64,000 nucleotides of DNA from Tamarix chinensis (Eukaryota > Streptophyta > Magnoliopsida > Caryophyllales > Tamaricaceae), in contig CM060177.1 in assembly GCA_030549775.1 (NCBI GenBank), forward strand, positions 92,380,736 through 92,444,735, written 5' to 3'. Under the pieces are notes generated by a model. It searched no databases, was not told the origin of the DNA, and saw only the letters and a program-made list of their open reading frames with translations. A program made the translations under genes and the position numbers. Below, piece by piece: positions 1 through 11,365 of this stretch; the first letter of the stretch is position 1; the number at the start of each line of letters is the position of its first letter.

Positions 1-672
1 TTGGGAATAAGAGGGGGAAAGCGCTCTAAAATCTACCTTAAAAACTACCCAAGAAGTCCCCAAAGTGTGTCTTAAATACTCCTCATCACACAAGGCATAT
101 TGCGCATGACAAACATGGGAGTAACTATCGCTACGCGACAGTGCAAAGCTTGCACAACCTAGATGTGCAGCATTCTTGCTCTCAAACAGGTGGATATTTA
201 GACTTTGCACGACCGTGCAAAGTTTGCGGCTTCGACTTCTTCAGTAAAATTCCACACGGTTGTGCATGATCTGCACCACCTGGCCGTGTATACTATTTTT
301 ATTTGAATATGCACACATTATTGCTGCATGGTTGTGCAACTAGGTGTGCAACCGGCTGTACAGTACCATCTTTTTGTTTCTTTTAGACTTTTTAGCATAT
401 ATTTAGCTCTTTTAGCTTCTAGACTCTTCCATAAACATGTTGGGTTGATTTATCATCCTTCAATGCCTTCCATGTTGGGTCCTTTACTCTAAAAACATAT
501 ACTACCTTCTTAGATTTGCATTTTCTTATGGAAGTTCCTAAAAGCCAAAACTCAAGAGAGTAGTAGTGTGAATAATAGACTAGAACCACAGTATAATACA
601 CAATATAGACTAAATGAAGTCTTAAAATGAAGGTAAAGCAATGTGAAAATAGAAAAAATATTCATTTTATCA
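1..672 (-). mobile_element. Ty3/gypsy 3' LTR, cut by the window edge
   Basis: This stretch is homologous to 12216-12885, including the run that begins with caaagtgtg and clusters of short TGCACGG/GTGCA motifs. Homology stops at TTTATCA (672), which on the minus strand is an LTR start, TGATAAA. The other LTR runs 11366-12885, so about 850 bases of this copy lie left of the window. It is the 3' LTR because gag-pol reads on the minus strand. Adjacent to it, around 673-700, is a degenerate purine-rich stretch on the minus strand where a polypurine tract belongs. The two LTRs differ at many positions and the internal genes are broken, so the insertion is old. Confidence 0.85.
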
Positions 673-1364
673 ATTTACCTATACTTATCCTTTGCTTGTC
701 CCAAGCAAACACACAAAGAAAAGAAAGAATAATAGGAAAAAAAATAGAAAGAGATCAAGGCCTCAGATGTCAGGACAAACTACATAATCAAGACATACAA
801 TGGATAGGTCTACCAATATTGTGAGTGGTAATAGTAGGAAAGTAAAATTAAAGCATGACTACCCGTTAGTCCGAACTCACAAATTAGAATTATCATGGCA
901 CTCTAAGATGGTTTAAGATCGAGTAAATTCCATATTTATGAGACAGAAGCTAAACAAGGCTATAGACTTCCTCTTTTTAAGAAAATGCGAATGCTATGCA
1001 ACCTTGTGTTTTGAAGGGATAATAGTGTCACTCAAAACTCTCCAACCTGATAATGATCAACCATATGCTTGCATAACTCTCTTTCTCCACCACTTAAAGA
1101 GAGTATGTAGTACAAAAATCAGGAGGTCTTAAAAAGGGTTCTAACGGGGCTAGGGGTAAGGGTAGGATAAATCTAATATTGTAGCTAATGGTCTAAAAGC
1201 TTGTGGAGCAGTAACTACATGTATATGTCAGAAGTTGAGAGTGAAAACTTACTATTCATGCTCAATTAACAACCAAAGCTCTTTTCTAAACTTTTCTACC
1301 CATTTTTTTTTCATTTCTAACTGTCCCACATCACACCATAAAAAACATAACATTCTTCTCTTCC

Positions 1365-1454
<90 letters not shown>

Positions 1455-2265
1455 GAAGAGAAAATAGCTACAATTAGATCACTCTCTTACACAAGCTCTA
1501 CCAAACATCCTTATTTTTTTTTACAAAGAAAAACCCCCATGCTTACCTCTTTGCCTTAGCTATATTACATGAGTCAAATAGCTACCGCTTCCTCATTTTG
1601 GACTAAGGTAAGGTAATAATTTGGAAATATGGCTAGTAAGTAGGTTTATGATCAAATAAACCAGTCTTAGGCTCGAATAGGGTTGAATAAAGGGAAACAA
1701 ATGTCATTTGGTGGCCATCTGGATAATGTAGCTATAAAGGAAAACACATGCCTCAATCACATTGATTCATGCGTAAGTAATATGTAGTTTCAAAGAGAAT
1801 GTATGAAATTTCTAGTTTCACATATCAGAGGAGAGAATACATAGTTAGAAAACAGTAAGACTGCAAGCTCAAGGTCACACTAGTTCTTTGCTACGAACCT
1901 TCTTTCCTAAGTATTGGTCTAGATGGGCAAATATATGAAAACAAACCACTAGAATGTTACAATAATAAGTGGTTTGAGAATCCATCAATTGGGGAGTTCG
2001 CGCTTAAAGAAATTTCAAAACATATTCTTTATATTTGCTCATAATTTATAGGTCTCACTAGTGTATGAGCTAGTTATCTAGAAAATTCTATCATGTAATC
2101 ATCATAGGCCTATCATTTCTCAAAATAAACACACTAACAACAAGCCAAAAATGAAATCAAGAAAGAAAGAAAAAACACACCGAAAGAAAAGGAAACCAAG
2201 CAAAGCAACAAAAACGGCAGAAAGTGAGCAACCCCCATGCTTAAAGAACACATTGACCGCAATGT
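673..2265 (-). other. Non-coding 3' internal tail of the Ty3/gypsy element
   Basis: I see no convincing coding sequence here. The stretch lies between the 3' LTR and the LTR fragment that starts near 2266. The phrase aacccccatgctta occurs twice (about 1533 and 2231); from memory, similar runs followed by a ...cacattg...caatgtg palindrome are common in the 3' tails of Athila/Tat-like elements. Short ORFs here are chance ORFs in AT-rich DNA, and one crosses the AT microsatellite. Confidence 0.55.
1368..1449. repeat. (AT)n microsatellite
   Basis: About 41 uninterrupted TA units lie inside the decayed gypsy tail. This is likely a polymorphic simple repeat. A chance ORF running through it encodes only alternating Tyr-Ile. 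Confidence 0.97.
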
Positions 2266-3911
2266 GAGTATAATGTTACATGATGAGACCCTTTAGGACA
2301 TACATGCTAGGAAGTTTAATAATATGATATGAGATGAAAGGATAAAAAGGGAAAGAGGAGAAGTGAGTTGATTTAAGGGATATGAGATTGACCTAATTAT
2401 CTCATGATCCATGAGGGAAAAAATAAAAAGAGGTTATGATCAAAATGAGCGAGTGATGTGAATCTTGCATGGGAAATTCTAAGGTCTACATGGGATTGAT
2501 GGAATCTGCATGGGGATGATCCTTAGGTAAGAAAGGTGCTAGGGTTTTGAGTAGCTAAATAGGGTTTCACGGTCACATGTATAATTGGTGAGTAGAGTGA
2601 TAGTATTTGGGTTGAATCTAAATAAGAAGTGGTGTTGGACAATAAAAGAAAGGTTGGGCCACATAGGTCCAATTAGGGTTTCAAGGGAAAACTCTAGAGA
2701 ATGGTAGTGAGAGAATTTGAATGTCATAAGATGATAGGCCTTAAACCACATCCTTAGGAGTTGGGTTTTCGTTATGAGTAAATGGAAGGAGGAATGGATG
2801 TCGAGGTGTGATAAGAGGTGCATAAGTCTCAAGATATGGGACGGGCCCTCTTGGGAGGATAGAAGTAGAGGTCGGTGAAAAGCATGTCAAGGGTTAAATA
2901 CTTTCAAATAAGATACGAATAAAATAATAATCATTTAAAGAAGAAGATTATTGAGCCAGACCCAGACTAGACCCAGACCGGTCCACTAGCGAATAATAGT
3001 GGCCAGGAGCGTTTTGCCCTGCATGATTTTTGGTCCACCAGCTATAATAATGGGGAATTCCGCGCTCAACAAACCAAAATTAATGACGATAAGACATGGA
3101 AAAGACACTAAGTAATTACAGTGGAACACCATGTGAGTCGGGGCCAGATCGGTCCACTAGTAAATAATAATAGCTAGGAGCGTTCTGCCTTGGAGACGGG
3201 TCCACCGATGAATAATAGTGGTCAGGAGCATTCTGCCTTGTATGTATTCCGATCCACCGGCTATAATAGTGGGGTTCCTACACTCACATGGATATAAAAT
3301 TTGAGAGATGATTGAATAATGATGGACTAATGGTTTAAGGCCTAGAAGTATTGACTGTACTTTTTGAACTATTAATATTTGATGGACTTGTTAAGTATGT
3401 GAATGTTATGTATGAACATCTTGTTATATATGTATGTAGTTTTGTGTCATGTGTTGCATTGAGAGCCTACTTTTTAGTGTGTTTTAAAGGGTTACTTAGT
3501 ACCGTAGTACTAAAGGGTTCCATTTGTGGGGCCACTACCTATTTAATGGGCAGTGTCCCTTACAGGTCCATCGCATGTTTTATTTAAGTGGGCAATGGGA
3601 AAGAACGTAATAAAATTATTCAGACTTTTTCCTAGTCTAAATGCAATCTTTGTTTTTGTAACCACCATTGGTGGATTCCATTCTTGTGAAATGTTATTTG
3701 CACTACTCTGTTTTTAATATGGTTTGAATTTCTAGCAATTTGTATTTCAATCTTTTAGCCTTAGCACTTGGTTTTGGAACGATATGAGTGAACCGGTCTG
3801 GTAATAAGTGTAGCAGTAATATCCCTAGAATTCATAATCTTGTTATTTCGCTTCTGCTAATTCTTTTAAATAAAAAGAATTTTTTTAGTAGTAAACTTTG
3901 GAGGTGTTACA
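2266..3911 (+). mobile_element. 5'-truncated LTR fragment of the TGTAACACC/GGTGTTACA family, sense orientation
   Basis: The stretch aligns in order with the last ~1.9 kb of the complete LTR at 46328-51038. Shared segments include gagttgacctaattat..., repeated gatccaccgg/ctataatagtgg segments (2965-3270) and the block ttagcacttgg...aagtgtagcagtaat (3760-3825). It ends in ggaggtgttaca at 3911, the family's right terminus. The left part of the LTR (U3 and the GC-rich leader) is missing, and the left junction near 2266 is approximate. The following bases are cacac, but I could not find the partner duplication on the left. The insertion disrupts the tail of the older gypsy element. Confidence 0.7.
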
Positions 3912-5944
3912 CACACCCCCTTTTGGGCATGGAGATGTGAGTCCAAAACTCATGAGGATACCATAATTGTGGTTCCTCGATAAGTCTCCAAACAATAGGG
4001 GAAGATGAAGCAAAGACAAAAATCTAGATAGTATCATTTTTCTAGTCTCATTGAAGAGTCTACAAAGAATGTTATTCCCTATCCGGTCAAAATAAAACGA
4101 ACTGAGGAGCTTAAAGGTGAGGTCCTTACTCGTGGGATATGAATGCATAAATAAGCAGGATAAATTACCATGAGCAAGAAAATTCTCAACATCCTCTTTG
4201 ATCCCTAGTTTCTTGAGACATGCCCAATCGACGTAACAAATGGGTGTACTATTTTGAGAAATAAGCCCCTCGAAAAGATCTTTGTCATCGGTAGGGCTGT
4301 AAATGAGCTTAGCCGAGCCGAATACCCCTAGGTTTGGGTTCGACTCGTTTAACTAAATGAGCCTAAATGCTGTTTGGGCTCGGCTCGTTTAACTAAACGA
4401 ACGAGCTGAACCGAGCTTTTAACGAGCCGAACCGAGCCGAGCTCACGAGCCAAAGCCAAAAAATGAACCGAGACGGGCTTTTTCGAGTCTGAGCTCGGCT
4501 CGTTTATTAAACGAGCCGAGCCCGAGCCTCACTTTGAGGCTCGTTTAATTAAACGAACGAGCCGAACTGAGCTTTTAACGAGCCGAGCTGAGCCGAATAC
4601 CGAACTGGCTCAGCTCATTTACAGCCCTAGTCATCAGGGTCGGTAAACACAATACCGTAAAGGATTAGAGGGTGGTATTTGCAGCTTTACCTTTATCGTT
4701 GGTTTGGCGGGGCTGTAGTCTCGAGGATTCCCCTTCCTCTTTTTTTTTTAGATTGTTTCTTTGGTGCCATAGATGCGGTCTACCAGTGAAAGCAAAATGG
4801 TGATAAAAATTTTCAAACAAACACACACCGTAGATAAGATTAGAATTTATACAATGGAAATCAAAATTATATGAATATCATGAAGAGTCAATATAAGAAT
4901 GAAGGAAAAAAAATCCAAACTGGTCGAGACTACCTATGCGTGTTTGCCTCAAGCCTATGCAAGTGGAATTTGTGGTTAAAGAAGTAGTGGTGCATATGGT
5001 GGTGTTGGGTATGGGTATAAAGGTGTAGGATTTGGTATGGTGGTGCATAATTAGGGTTAGGTGTAGTTGGGGCTAGAAAGTGGGAAAAGTAGGATGTGTG
5101 GGTGGTGGTAGCTTGTGTTAGAACAGGTGTGTGGTAGTGGCGATGATGGTGCAGTAGTGCACCGGCAAGAAGTGCAGGGATGAATATGGCACGGTTGAGA
5201 GGTGCAAATGGGAGTGCAAAATAGGGTATATTGGGGGTGCAAGTTGTGCACCAACAGCGAGTGCAGTATGAAATTAGAGTCGTTATAGGTCCTAATGGAG
5301 TGTAGTGGCAGCAATCATGGTGCTCTTGTGTGACCTGGGGAGGGGAAAAGGTTGGGGATGAGGTAGGGTTGAAATGGGAGGAAATCGACAGAGAAGAGAG
5401 GTGAAAAGGAGTAATGGGCTTGCGTCAAGGTTTTGTATAGAAAATAGAAGTGCACGGTTGTGCATGATCATCAAGAATTGACCATGAAAAGAAGATTCTG
5501 GGAGTGCACGGTCGTGCAAATTCTACACGGGTAGGCCATGCATGAAACCTGATGTTGTAAAAATCGACAATGTCGTGTAGGTTTGGTACATCCTGGTTAT
5601 GCAACATCTCAGGTTTTAGCTTTTCTTCATTTTTCATCATCAAGGTTGTGTACGGTCTTGCCTTAGGCTGTGCAACCTTTTTTCTTCATATTTTTATCTC
5701 CTCTCCTTCAAATGATGCCTTTACATCTTATTTCATCCATTGGATAACTTATAGTTGCAATGAGGCCCGAAAAAAATGTTGCAAACACAAAGGGAAAACA
5801 AAGAAAAAAGGGTGAGAAAAGAAACAACAAACAAACAAAACACTTAAAGCATGAGTTGCCTCCTATGGAGCACTTGTTTAGGGTCTTTAGCTCGACCGTA
5901 ATTTCTTCAAGCCAATGGTGTGTCAGAAAGGGAAAAGGTGCCTA
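3912..5944 (-). other. Remaining 3' tail of the Ty3/gypsy element, with a MITE insertion
   Basis: No gene is supported here. The stretch continues directly from the integrase C-terminus on the minus strand and is interrupted by the MITE at 4292-4629. Between about 5130 and 5660 it contains repeated gtgcac and tgcacggtcgtgca-like motifs, also abundant in this element's LTRs. Overlapping ORFs on both strands at 5057-5945 have no recognisable domain. Confidence 0.5.
4292..4629. mobile_element. hAT-like MITE, 338 bp
   Basis: The termini are inverted: TAGGGCTGTAAATGAGC at the left and the reverse complement GCTCATTTACAGCCCTA at the right. Flanking octamers are GTCATCGG (4284-4291) and GTCATCAG (4630-4637), a 7/8 match, as expected for the 8-bp target-site duplication of hAT transposons. 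The interior has no ORF. It is made of repeated GAGCCGA/TCGGCTC and CGTTTAACTAAACGA words, so single strands would fold extensively. It is a non-autonomous element that needs a transposase from elsewhere. Confidence 0.85.
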
Positions 5945-5984
5945 GCTTCTTGATTGGAGATCCAGTGACATAAGGTTTCAATCT

Positions 5985-7090
5985 CTACTGATTCACTTTG
6001 AAAGTTCCCGTGGATTCACTCCATACTTCAATTGCTCCAAATGGATACATCTTGCAAACTTGGAATGGTCCCAACCATCTCGAACGCAGCTTACTTAGAA
6101 AAATCTTTAGATGGGAGTTGAATAGGAGTACAAGATCTCCCTCTCAAAAATCTTTATGTAGAATATGTTTATCATGCCATCTCTTTATTCTTTCTTTATA
6201 TATCTTGGCATTCTCATAGGCATATAACTGCAACTTGTCGAGTTCATTAAGTTGAAGTTTCCTCCAGTCTCCCGCTTCCTTGAACCCTAGATAAATAGTC
6301 CTAATAGCCCAATGTGCCTTGTATTCAACCTCTACAAAAAAATGACATGACTTTCCATAAACCAATCGGAATGGTATTGTGTCTATAGGGGTCTTGTAAG
6401 CTATCTGATAGGCCCAAAGAATGTTATATAGTTTTGAGGACTAATCTTTCCTTGAATTAGACACTATATTTTCCAAGATTCCCTTTATATCCCTATTTTT
6501 GATCTACACTTGACCACTCATTTGATGGTGGTAAGGTGTAGCCATTTTGTGAGCCACACCATATTTCCTCAAAAGTTTGCTTAAAACTTTGTTGGCAAAG
6601 TGAGATCCCCCATCACTGATCATAGCTCTCGGAACTCCAAAGTGAGGGAAGATAACCTTTTGAAAGATTTTAACCACCACCTTCACGTCATTATTTGTAG
6701 ATGCCAACACCTCTATCCATTTCAAGACATAATCCACTGCGACTGATATGTACTTGTTGTTGCATGATGATGGAAAATGTTCCATAAAATCAATCCCCCA
6801 CACATTGAAAAACTCCACTTCAAAGATGTTATTTAATGGTGTCTCATTTCTTCTCGAGATATTTTCGGTTCTTTGATAGAGATCACATCCTAATACATAA
6901 CTTCTCACATCCTTGAAGAGTGCAGGCCAATAAAATTCCGTAAGAAGCACCTTTGCAACTATTTTGGAGGTGCTTGTATGACCCCCATACGGTGATGAAT
7001 GACAATGGGTTATGACATCAAGAACTTCATCCTTGGGTATGCATATCCAAAAGATCTCATCTGCATATCGCTTGTAAAGGCAAGGATCGT
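5985..7090 (-). pseudogene. Ty3/gypsy integrase, inactive
   Basis: Translated on the minus strand this is the integrase of an Athila/Tat-like element. The N-terminal zinc-binding region (6880-7000) reads HCHSSPYGGH and then CDLYQR, where the second zinc Cys appears to be Tyr. The core has WGIDFM and ISDGGSHF, which hold the two catalytic Asp residues. The third catalytic residue, expected as Glu in SGQVE, is replaced by an amber codon: the frame reads MSGQV then TAG (6504-6506). Downstream, 6144-6365 and 5990-6140 keep the C-terminal region ([24 protein letters not shown]) in broken frames. It would have joined retroelement cDNA to host DNA, and this copy cannot. Confidence 0.9.
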
Positions 7091-7091
7091 C

Positions 7092-8480
7092 TCAAAAATA
7101 GTGCTTGACGTTTGAAAGGAATTTCTTACGTTGTTGGTAAGACAACTCTTCCGGTAGTGCCCCGCAAATGATGTAGTGTATGAAATCTACAAACCATGAG
7201 GCTTGGAGGCTCTCAACAGTAAAAAGATTGTCATCAGGAAATAAGTCATCAATCGGGCTCTCGTCTCTTTCTTCTTCGTGCATCTCTTGCCTAATCATGG
7301 AAGAGTGATCTGCCACTACATTTTTAGTACACTTCTTGTCCTTTATCTCCAAATTGAACTCTTATAAGATAAGGATCCATCTAATAAACCTTGATTTCAC
7401 ATCATTCTTAGCCAAGAGAAGCCTAAGAGTTGCATGGTCAGTGAACACAATAGCCTTTAATCAACAAGATAAGACCTAAATTTATCTAGAGAGAACACCA
7501 CAGCTAGGAACTCCTTCTCAGTTGTGGCGTAATTTATCTGAGCATCATCCAAAGTCCTACTAGCATAGTATATGGCGTAGACCTTCCCGTCTTTCCTTTT
7601 CCCAAGTACAGCCCCAATAGCATAGTCACTGGCATTAGATATTACCTCGAAAGGAAGGCTCCAATCAGGGGGTCTCATTACTAGGGTAGTTGTCAAAGCT
7701 TTCTTCAATCTGCTAAAAGCATTTAAAAAATATTGATCAAATGCAAAAGGAACATCCTTAATAAGTAAGTGGGTTAGGGGTTTAGCAAATTTGAAGAAAT
7801 ATTTTATGAACTGCCTAAAAATCCCAACGTGACCTAAAAAGCTCCTAACACCTTTGACATTGGTTGAGGGTGGTATTTTAACAATGATATCAATTTTGGC
7901 CTTATTGACTTCAATTCCATGATTAGAGATTAAGATTCCTAAAAATATTCCTTCTTGTACAATAAAATGGTATTTTTTCCAATTAAGTACAAGGTTTACT
8001 TCCTTACATCTCTTTAAAACCTTAGCAAGATTATCCATATAGTCATCAAAAGTAGTTCTATAGATTAAAAAGTCATCCATAAACACCTTTATAATATTTT
8101 CAATAAAATCAGAAAATATGGATATCATGTAGATTGGAAAGTGGTTGGAGCATTACACAAGCCAAATGACATCCTTTTATAAGCAAAAGTACCATATAGG
8201 CATGAAAATATCATTTTCTCTTGATCTCTAGGCTAAATAGAGAATTGAAAAAATCCTGAATACCCATCTAGATAACAAAAATTGGAGTGTCTAGCTAACC
8301 TTTCCAACATTTGATCGATTAATGGAAGGGGAAGTGATCTTTCTGAGTGGATTTGTTTAAATTTCTATAATCAATGCACATGCGCCATCCGGTGACTGTT
8401 CTCGTAGGGATAAGTTCATTTTACTCATTCTGTATGACAGTCATGCCTCCCTTCTTAGCTACTACCTATACTAGACTCAC
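7092..8480 (-). pseudogene. Ty3/gypsy reverse transcriptase-RNase H, inactive
   Basis: The minus strand around 8330-8420 encodes NELIPTRTVTGWRMCIDYRN, the fingers/palm entry of a Ty3 reverse transcriptase. Around 8170-8290 come LDGYSGFFQF and FGLCNAP, separated by an in-frame stop. The open stretch 7457-8128 has the catalytic FMDDF and then the connection region. RNase H follows, with NASDYAIGAVLGKR, SRTLDDAQINYATTEKEFLAVV and, past another break, FTDHATLRLLL and the linker EIKDKK. Several stops and frame breaks separate these blocks, so no full polyprotein can be made. It is placed correctly between protease and integrase. Confidence 0.92.
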
Positions 8481-8811
8481 CCACTCACTATCTGCAATAG
8501 GTTAAATGATCCCTATATGAAGTAATTTAAGGAACTCCCTTTTTACGACTTCTTTCATGTTTGGATTCAATCTCCTTTGATGTTTAATGGAGGATTTATG
8601 CCAATCTTCTAATAGAATATGATTCATGAAAAAGGAAGGATTTATGCCCTTGATATCATCAATGGAATAACCTATGGCATCTTTATGCAGCTTTAGGACT
8701 TCAAGTAATTTTATGACTTTTTCTTAACTCAAGCTAGCATTCGCACTAATAGGATAGTCACCGTTAGAGTCTGAAAAATTCATACCATAGAGAGGAAGGG
8801 AGGCTTTTTCT

Positions 8812-9640
8812 CTATGCCTTAGGTGCAACCTTTTCGTTACATGTTGAGTCATGCAACTCCCTCTCAATCTGAGCCACCAATCTTGGTTCTTTTGCATAGA
8901 TAGGGTTTCCTTCAAGCATGGTAGCATAGGCAGCTACCTCCTCATCACCATCATTGAACACTCCATCTTTCATCACATGTTTCTTTAGTGGGTCATTTGA
9001 GATTAAGTTAACAAGGTCTTCTTGAATCATCTTGTCCACCGTATCAATCCTATAACAAGTGTCGTTAATCAATGGAAATTTTACTACAGAAGGTAAATCA
9101 AAATCCACCTTCTCTTCTCTAATATTGAGAGAGAGCTTTCCATTTTTCACATCGATTACCACTCCTGCGGTAGCTAAGAAAGGTCTTCCCAATATGATAG
9201 GAATATGCGCATTCTCCTCTATCTCAAGAATAATAAAATTAACCGGAACATAGAACTTACCAACTTGGATAAGTACATCTTCTAATACACCTACCGGATG
9301 TTTTACCGACCAATTTGCTAATTGGAGGTAAATGGTGGTGGGTTTCAAATCTCCCATCTACAAATTATTACAAACAGAAAGAGACATTAGATTTACACTA
9401 GCTCCAAGATCATAAAGATTACGGTTAATAGATACATCACCAATAGTACAGGGAATAGAAAATGAGTCAGGGTCTTTGAGCTTAGGTGGAAGCTTATTTT
9501 GAATACTATCATTACATTCTTGTGTTAGGGCTACGGTCTCATATTCCTCCATCCATCTCTTATTAGAAAGAATTTCCTTTAGAAATTTAGCATAGGCAAG
9601 CATTTGAGATATGGCTTCCAAAAATAAAATATTAATTTGT
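8812..9640 (-). pseudogene. Ty3/gypsy aspartic protease region, decayed
   Basis: On the minus strand 9358-9621 encodes a segment with SIPCTIGDVSINRNLYDLGAS, where DLGAS is the aspartic-protease active-site motif (usually DLGAS or DTGAS). The next frame block, 8812-9357, continues with the substrate-binding half, including IPIILGRPFLATAGVVIDV, the Ty3-type ILGRPFL...DV signature. The two blocks are split by a stop codon at 9358. The protease would release gag and pol products from the polyprotein. Short plus-strand ORFs here are antisense shadows. Confidence 0.88.
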
Positions 9641-9696
9641 AATTTTTTTTAAAAAAAATCTCAACAAACCTCCCAAACTATTTTTCTAACCTTTCC

Positions 9697-11160
9697 TTAA
9701 CTTGTCTTTGAGGGAAAGGATGGTGGTGGAGGGACATATTTATCAACCTCATGATCTTTCCCTAAAGTGGTTTCTTTCTCAATGTTCATGGCCTCTTTGT
9801 TCATTCCCTTCGTTTCCTCGACTCTTCCACCTTCCTCTTCAATTTCTTTTCTCAAAATAAGGCCTTCCAACTCATTTCTACTTCTAAGTGCTATGGAATT
9901 GATGGACCACTTAGGATTGGTCTTTGGTTTCCTTGGAAGCATTATGGTGGGCCTAGAAGAAGATCCTAACTGTTAGGCTACTTGGATAATTTAGTTTTCT
10001 AGCATCTTATTATGGGTGGCTAGGGATTCAACCTTAAAATTTTAAGTTCTTGATTGAGTTCTTCAAATCCTTGGTTTGTTTATTCTGAGAAGCTATGAAG
10101 TTCTCCATTATTAACTCAATATTTGACTTTGGAGGGTTAGGAAATGATGGTCTAAGGTTTTGAAAACTTGGAGGCCTAAAGTTTGATTGAGGAGTGGGAT
10201 TCAATGGTGAATTCTTGTATGATAGATTTGGATGATACTACCATCCCTGATTGTTGGTAGGAGCAAATGAGTCTCCCTTTTGGTTGAAAATTTTCACATA
10301 ATTAACATGGTCTTCTTGGGTTGTGTCAGGGGGTAGAGAGGTAACAGACTAACAATTGACAGATGAGTGCTTTGCAATACCACAAATCTCACAAACAATA
10401 GAAGAGGATGTTAATACATTAACACTTAATTTGTCAAGTTTTTTAAATAATGTATCAACATGCAAAGAAAGGTGATCCAAAGCATAAATGTCATACTTAC
10501 CACTCTTCTTGGTAGAAGAGTGCTCACTCAACCATTGGTAATGATTCTGAGCCATGTCTTCGATCAATTGCTTGGCTTCGGGAATGCTCTTGTTCATGAG
10601 AGTGCCTCCTACCATTGCATCTAAAGTCAACCTTGTGTTGTAATGTTGGTCATTATAAAAGGTGTGAACCAGCAACCATTCTTCCAACCTATGATGTGGG
10701 CATATTCATAACATATCCTTGTAGTGCTCCCATGCGCTATAGAGCGACTCACCATCCTTTTAAGTGAAACTTGAAATGAGGTTCCTTAATTAAACTGTCT
10801 TAGAAGGGGGAAAGTACTTATTTAGGAAGGCTTGTGAAACTTGATACCAAGTGGTGATGGACCCAGAAGGAAGTGATTACAACCAAGATCTCGCCTTATC
10901 CTATAATGAGAATGGAAATAATCACAGCTTGATCACATCGTCCGACACTCCTTTCATCTTTGAAGTGTCATAATACTCAAGAAAAATGGAAATGTGTAAA
11001 TTTGGATCCTCCATTTACTTGATTGTGTCCCGTGTGCATTTAGAGATGCAAACTCTTTAAGAAAGTTGAGATGTTCTTCCTTTCTGTCAGTTTCAGTCAT
11101 GGTTCCTAAGCTCACACATGCTTTTATCTCACATATCCACTTCCTTAGTCCAGTCAACGT
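9697..11160 (-). pseudogene. Ty3/gypsy gag, decayed
   Basis: The minus-strand reading from about 11160 to 10349 resembles the Athila/Tat capsid gene: DKARSWL, GSITTWYQV, FLNKYFPPSKT, LRNLISSF, then EEWLLVHTFYN and LIEDMAQNHYQW. A zinc knuckle CEICGIAKHSSVNC (CX2CX4HX4C) lies at about 10350-10390. At 9697-9942 the linker toward protease shows ALRSRNELE and a proline-rich KYVPPPPSFP. In-frame stops break the capsid part (e.g. around 10710, 10785 and 10900). The capsid packages the element RNA in a virus-like particle in intact relatives. Confidence 0.85.
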
Positions 11161-11342
11161 CCGTTTAATCTTAGGGTCAAACTTTGCTGGAGTCCCAAGT
11201 AAAAAAGATCATTGCATAAAAGGTACCTAAAAATGCAGACAACAAGCTATTAAACAAATAGGATAAAAGGTAAAAGGAGAAAAGAAATTAAAGGATCTAT
11301 TCTAGCCAGATAATAAAGAATAGAATATCAATTAGTTGAAGT

Positions 11343-11359
11343 CCACGGTAACGGTACCA
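11343..11359 (-). other. Primer binding site, tRNA-Asp type
   Basis: The minus strand reads TGGTACCGTTACCGTGG, close to the tRNA-Asp primer site TGGCGCCGTTGCCGGGG used by Athila/Tat elements. It lies a few bases inside the LTR end (TG at 11366 on the plus strand). This fixes the LTR boundary and the element's direction. Confidence 0.8.
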
Positions 11360-11365
11360 AAAAAT

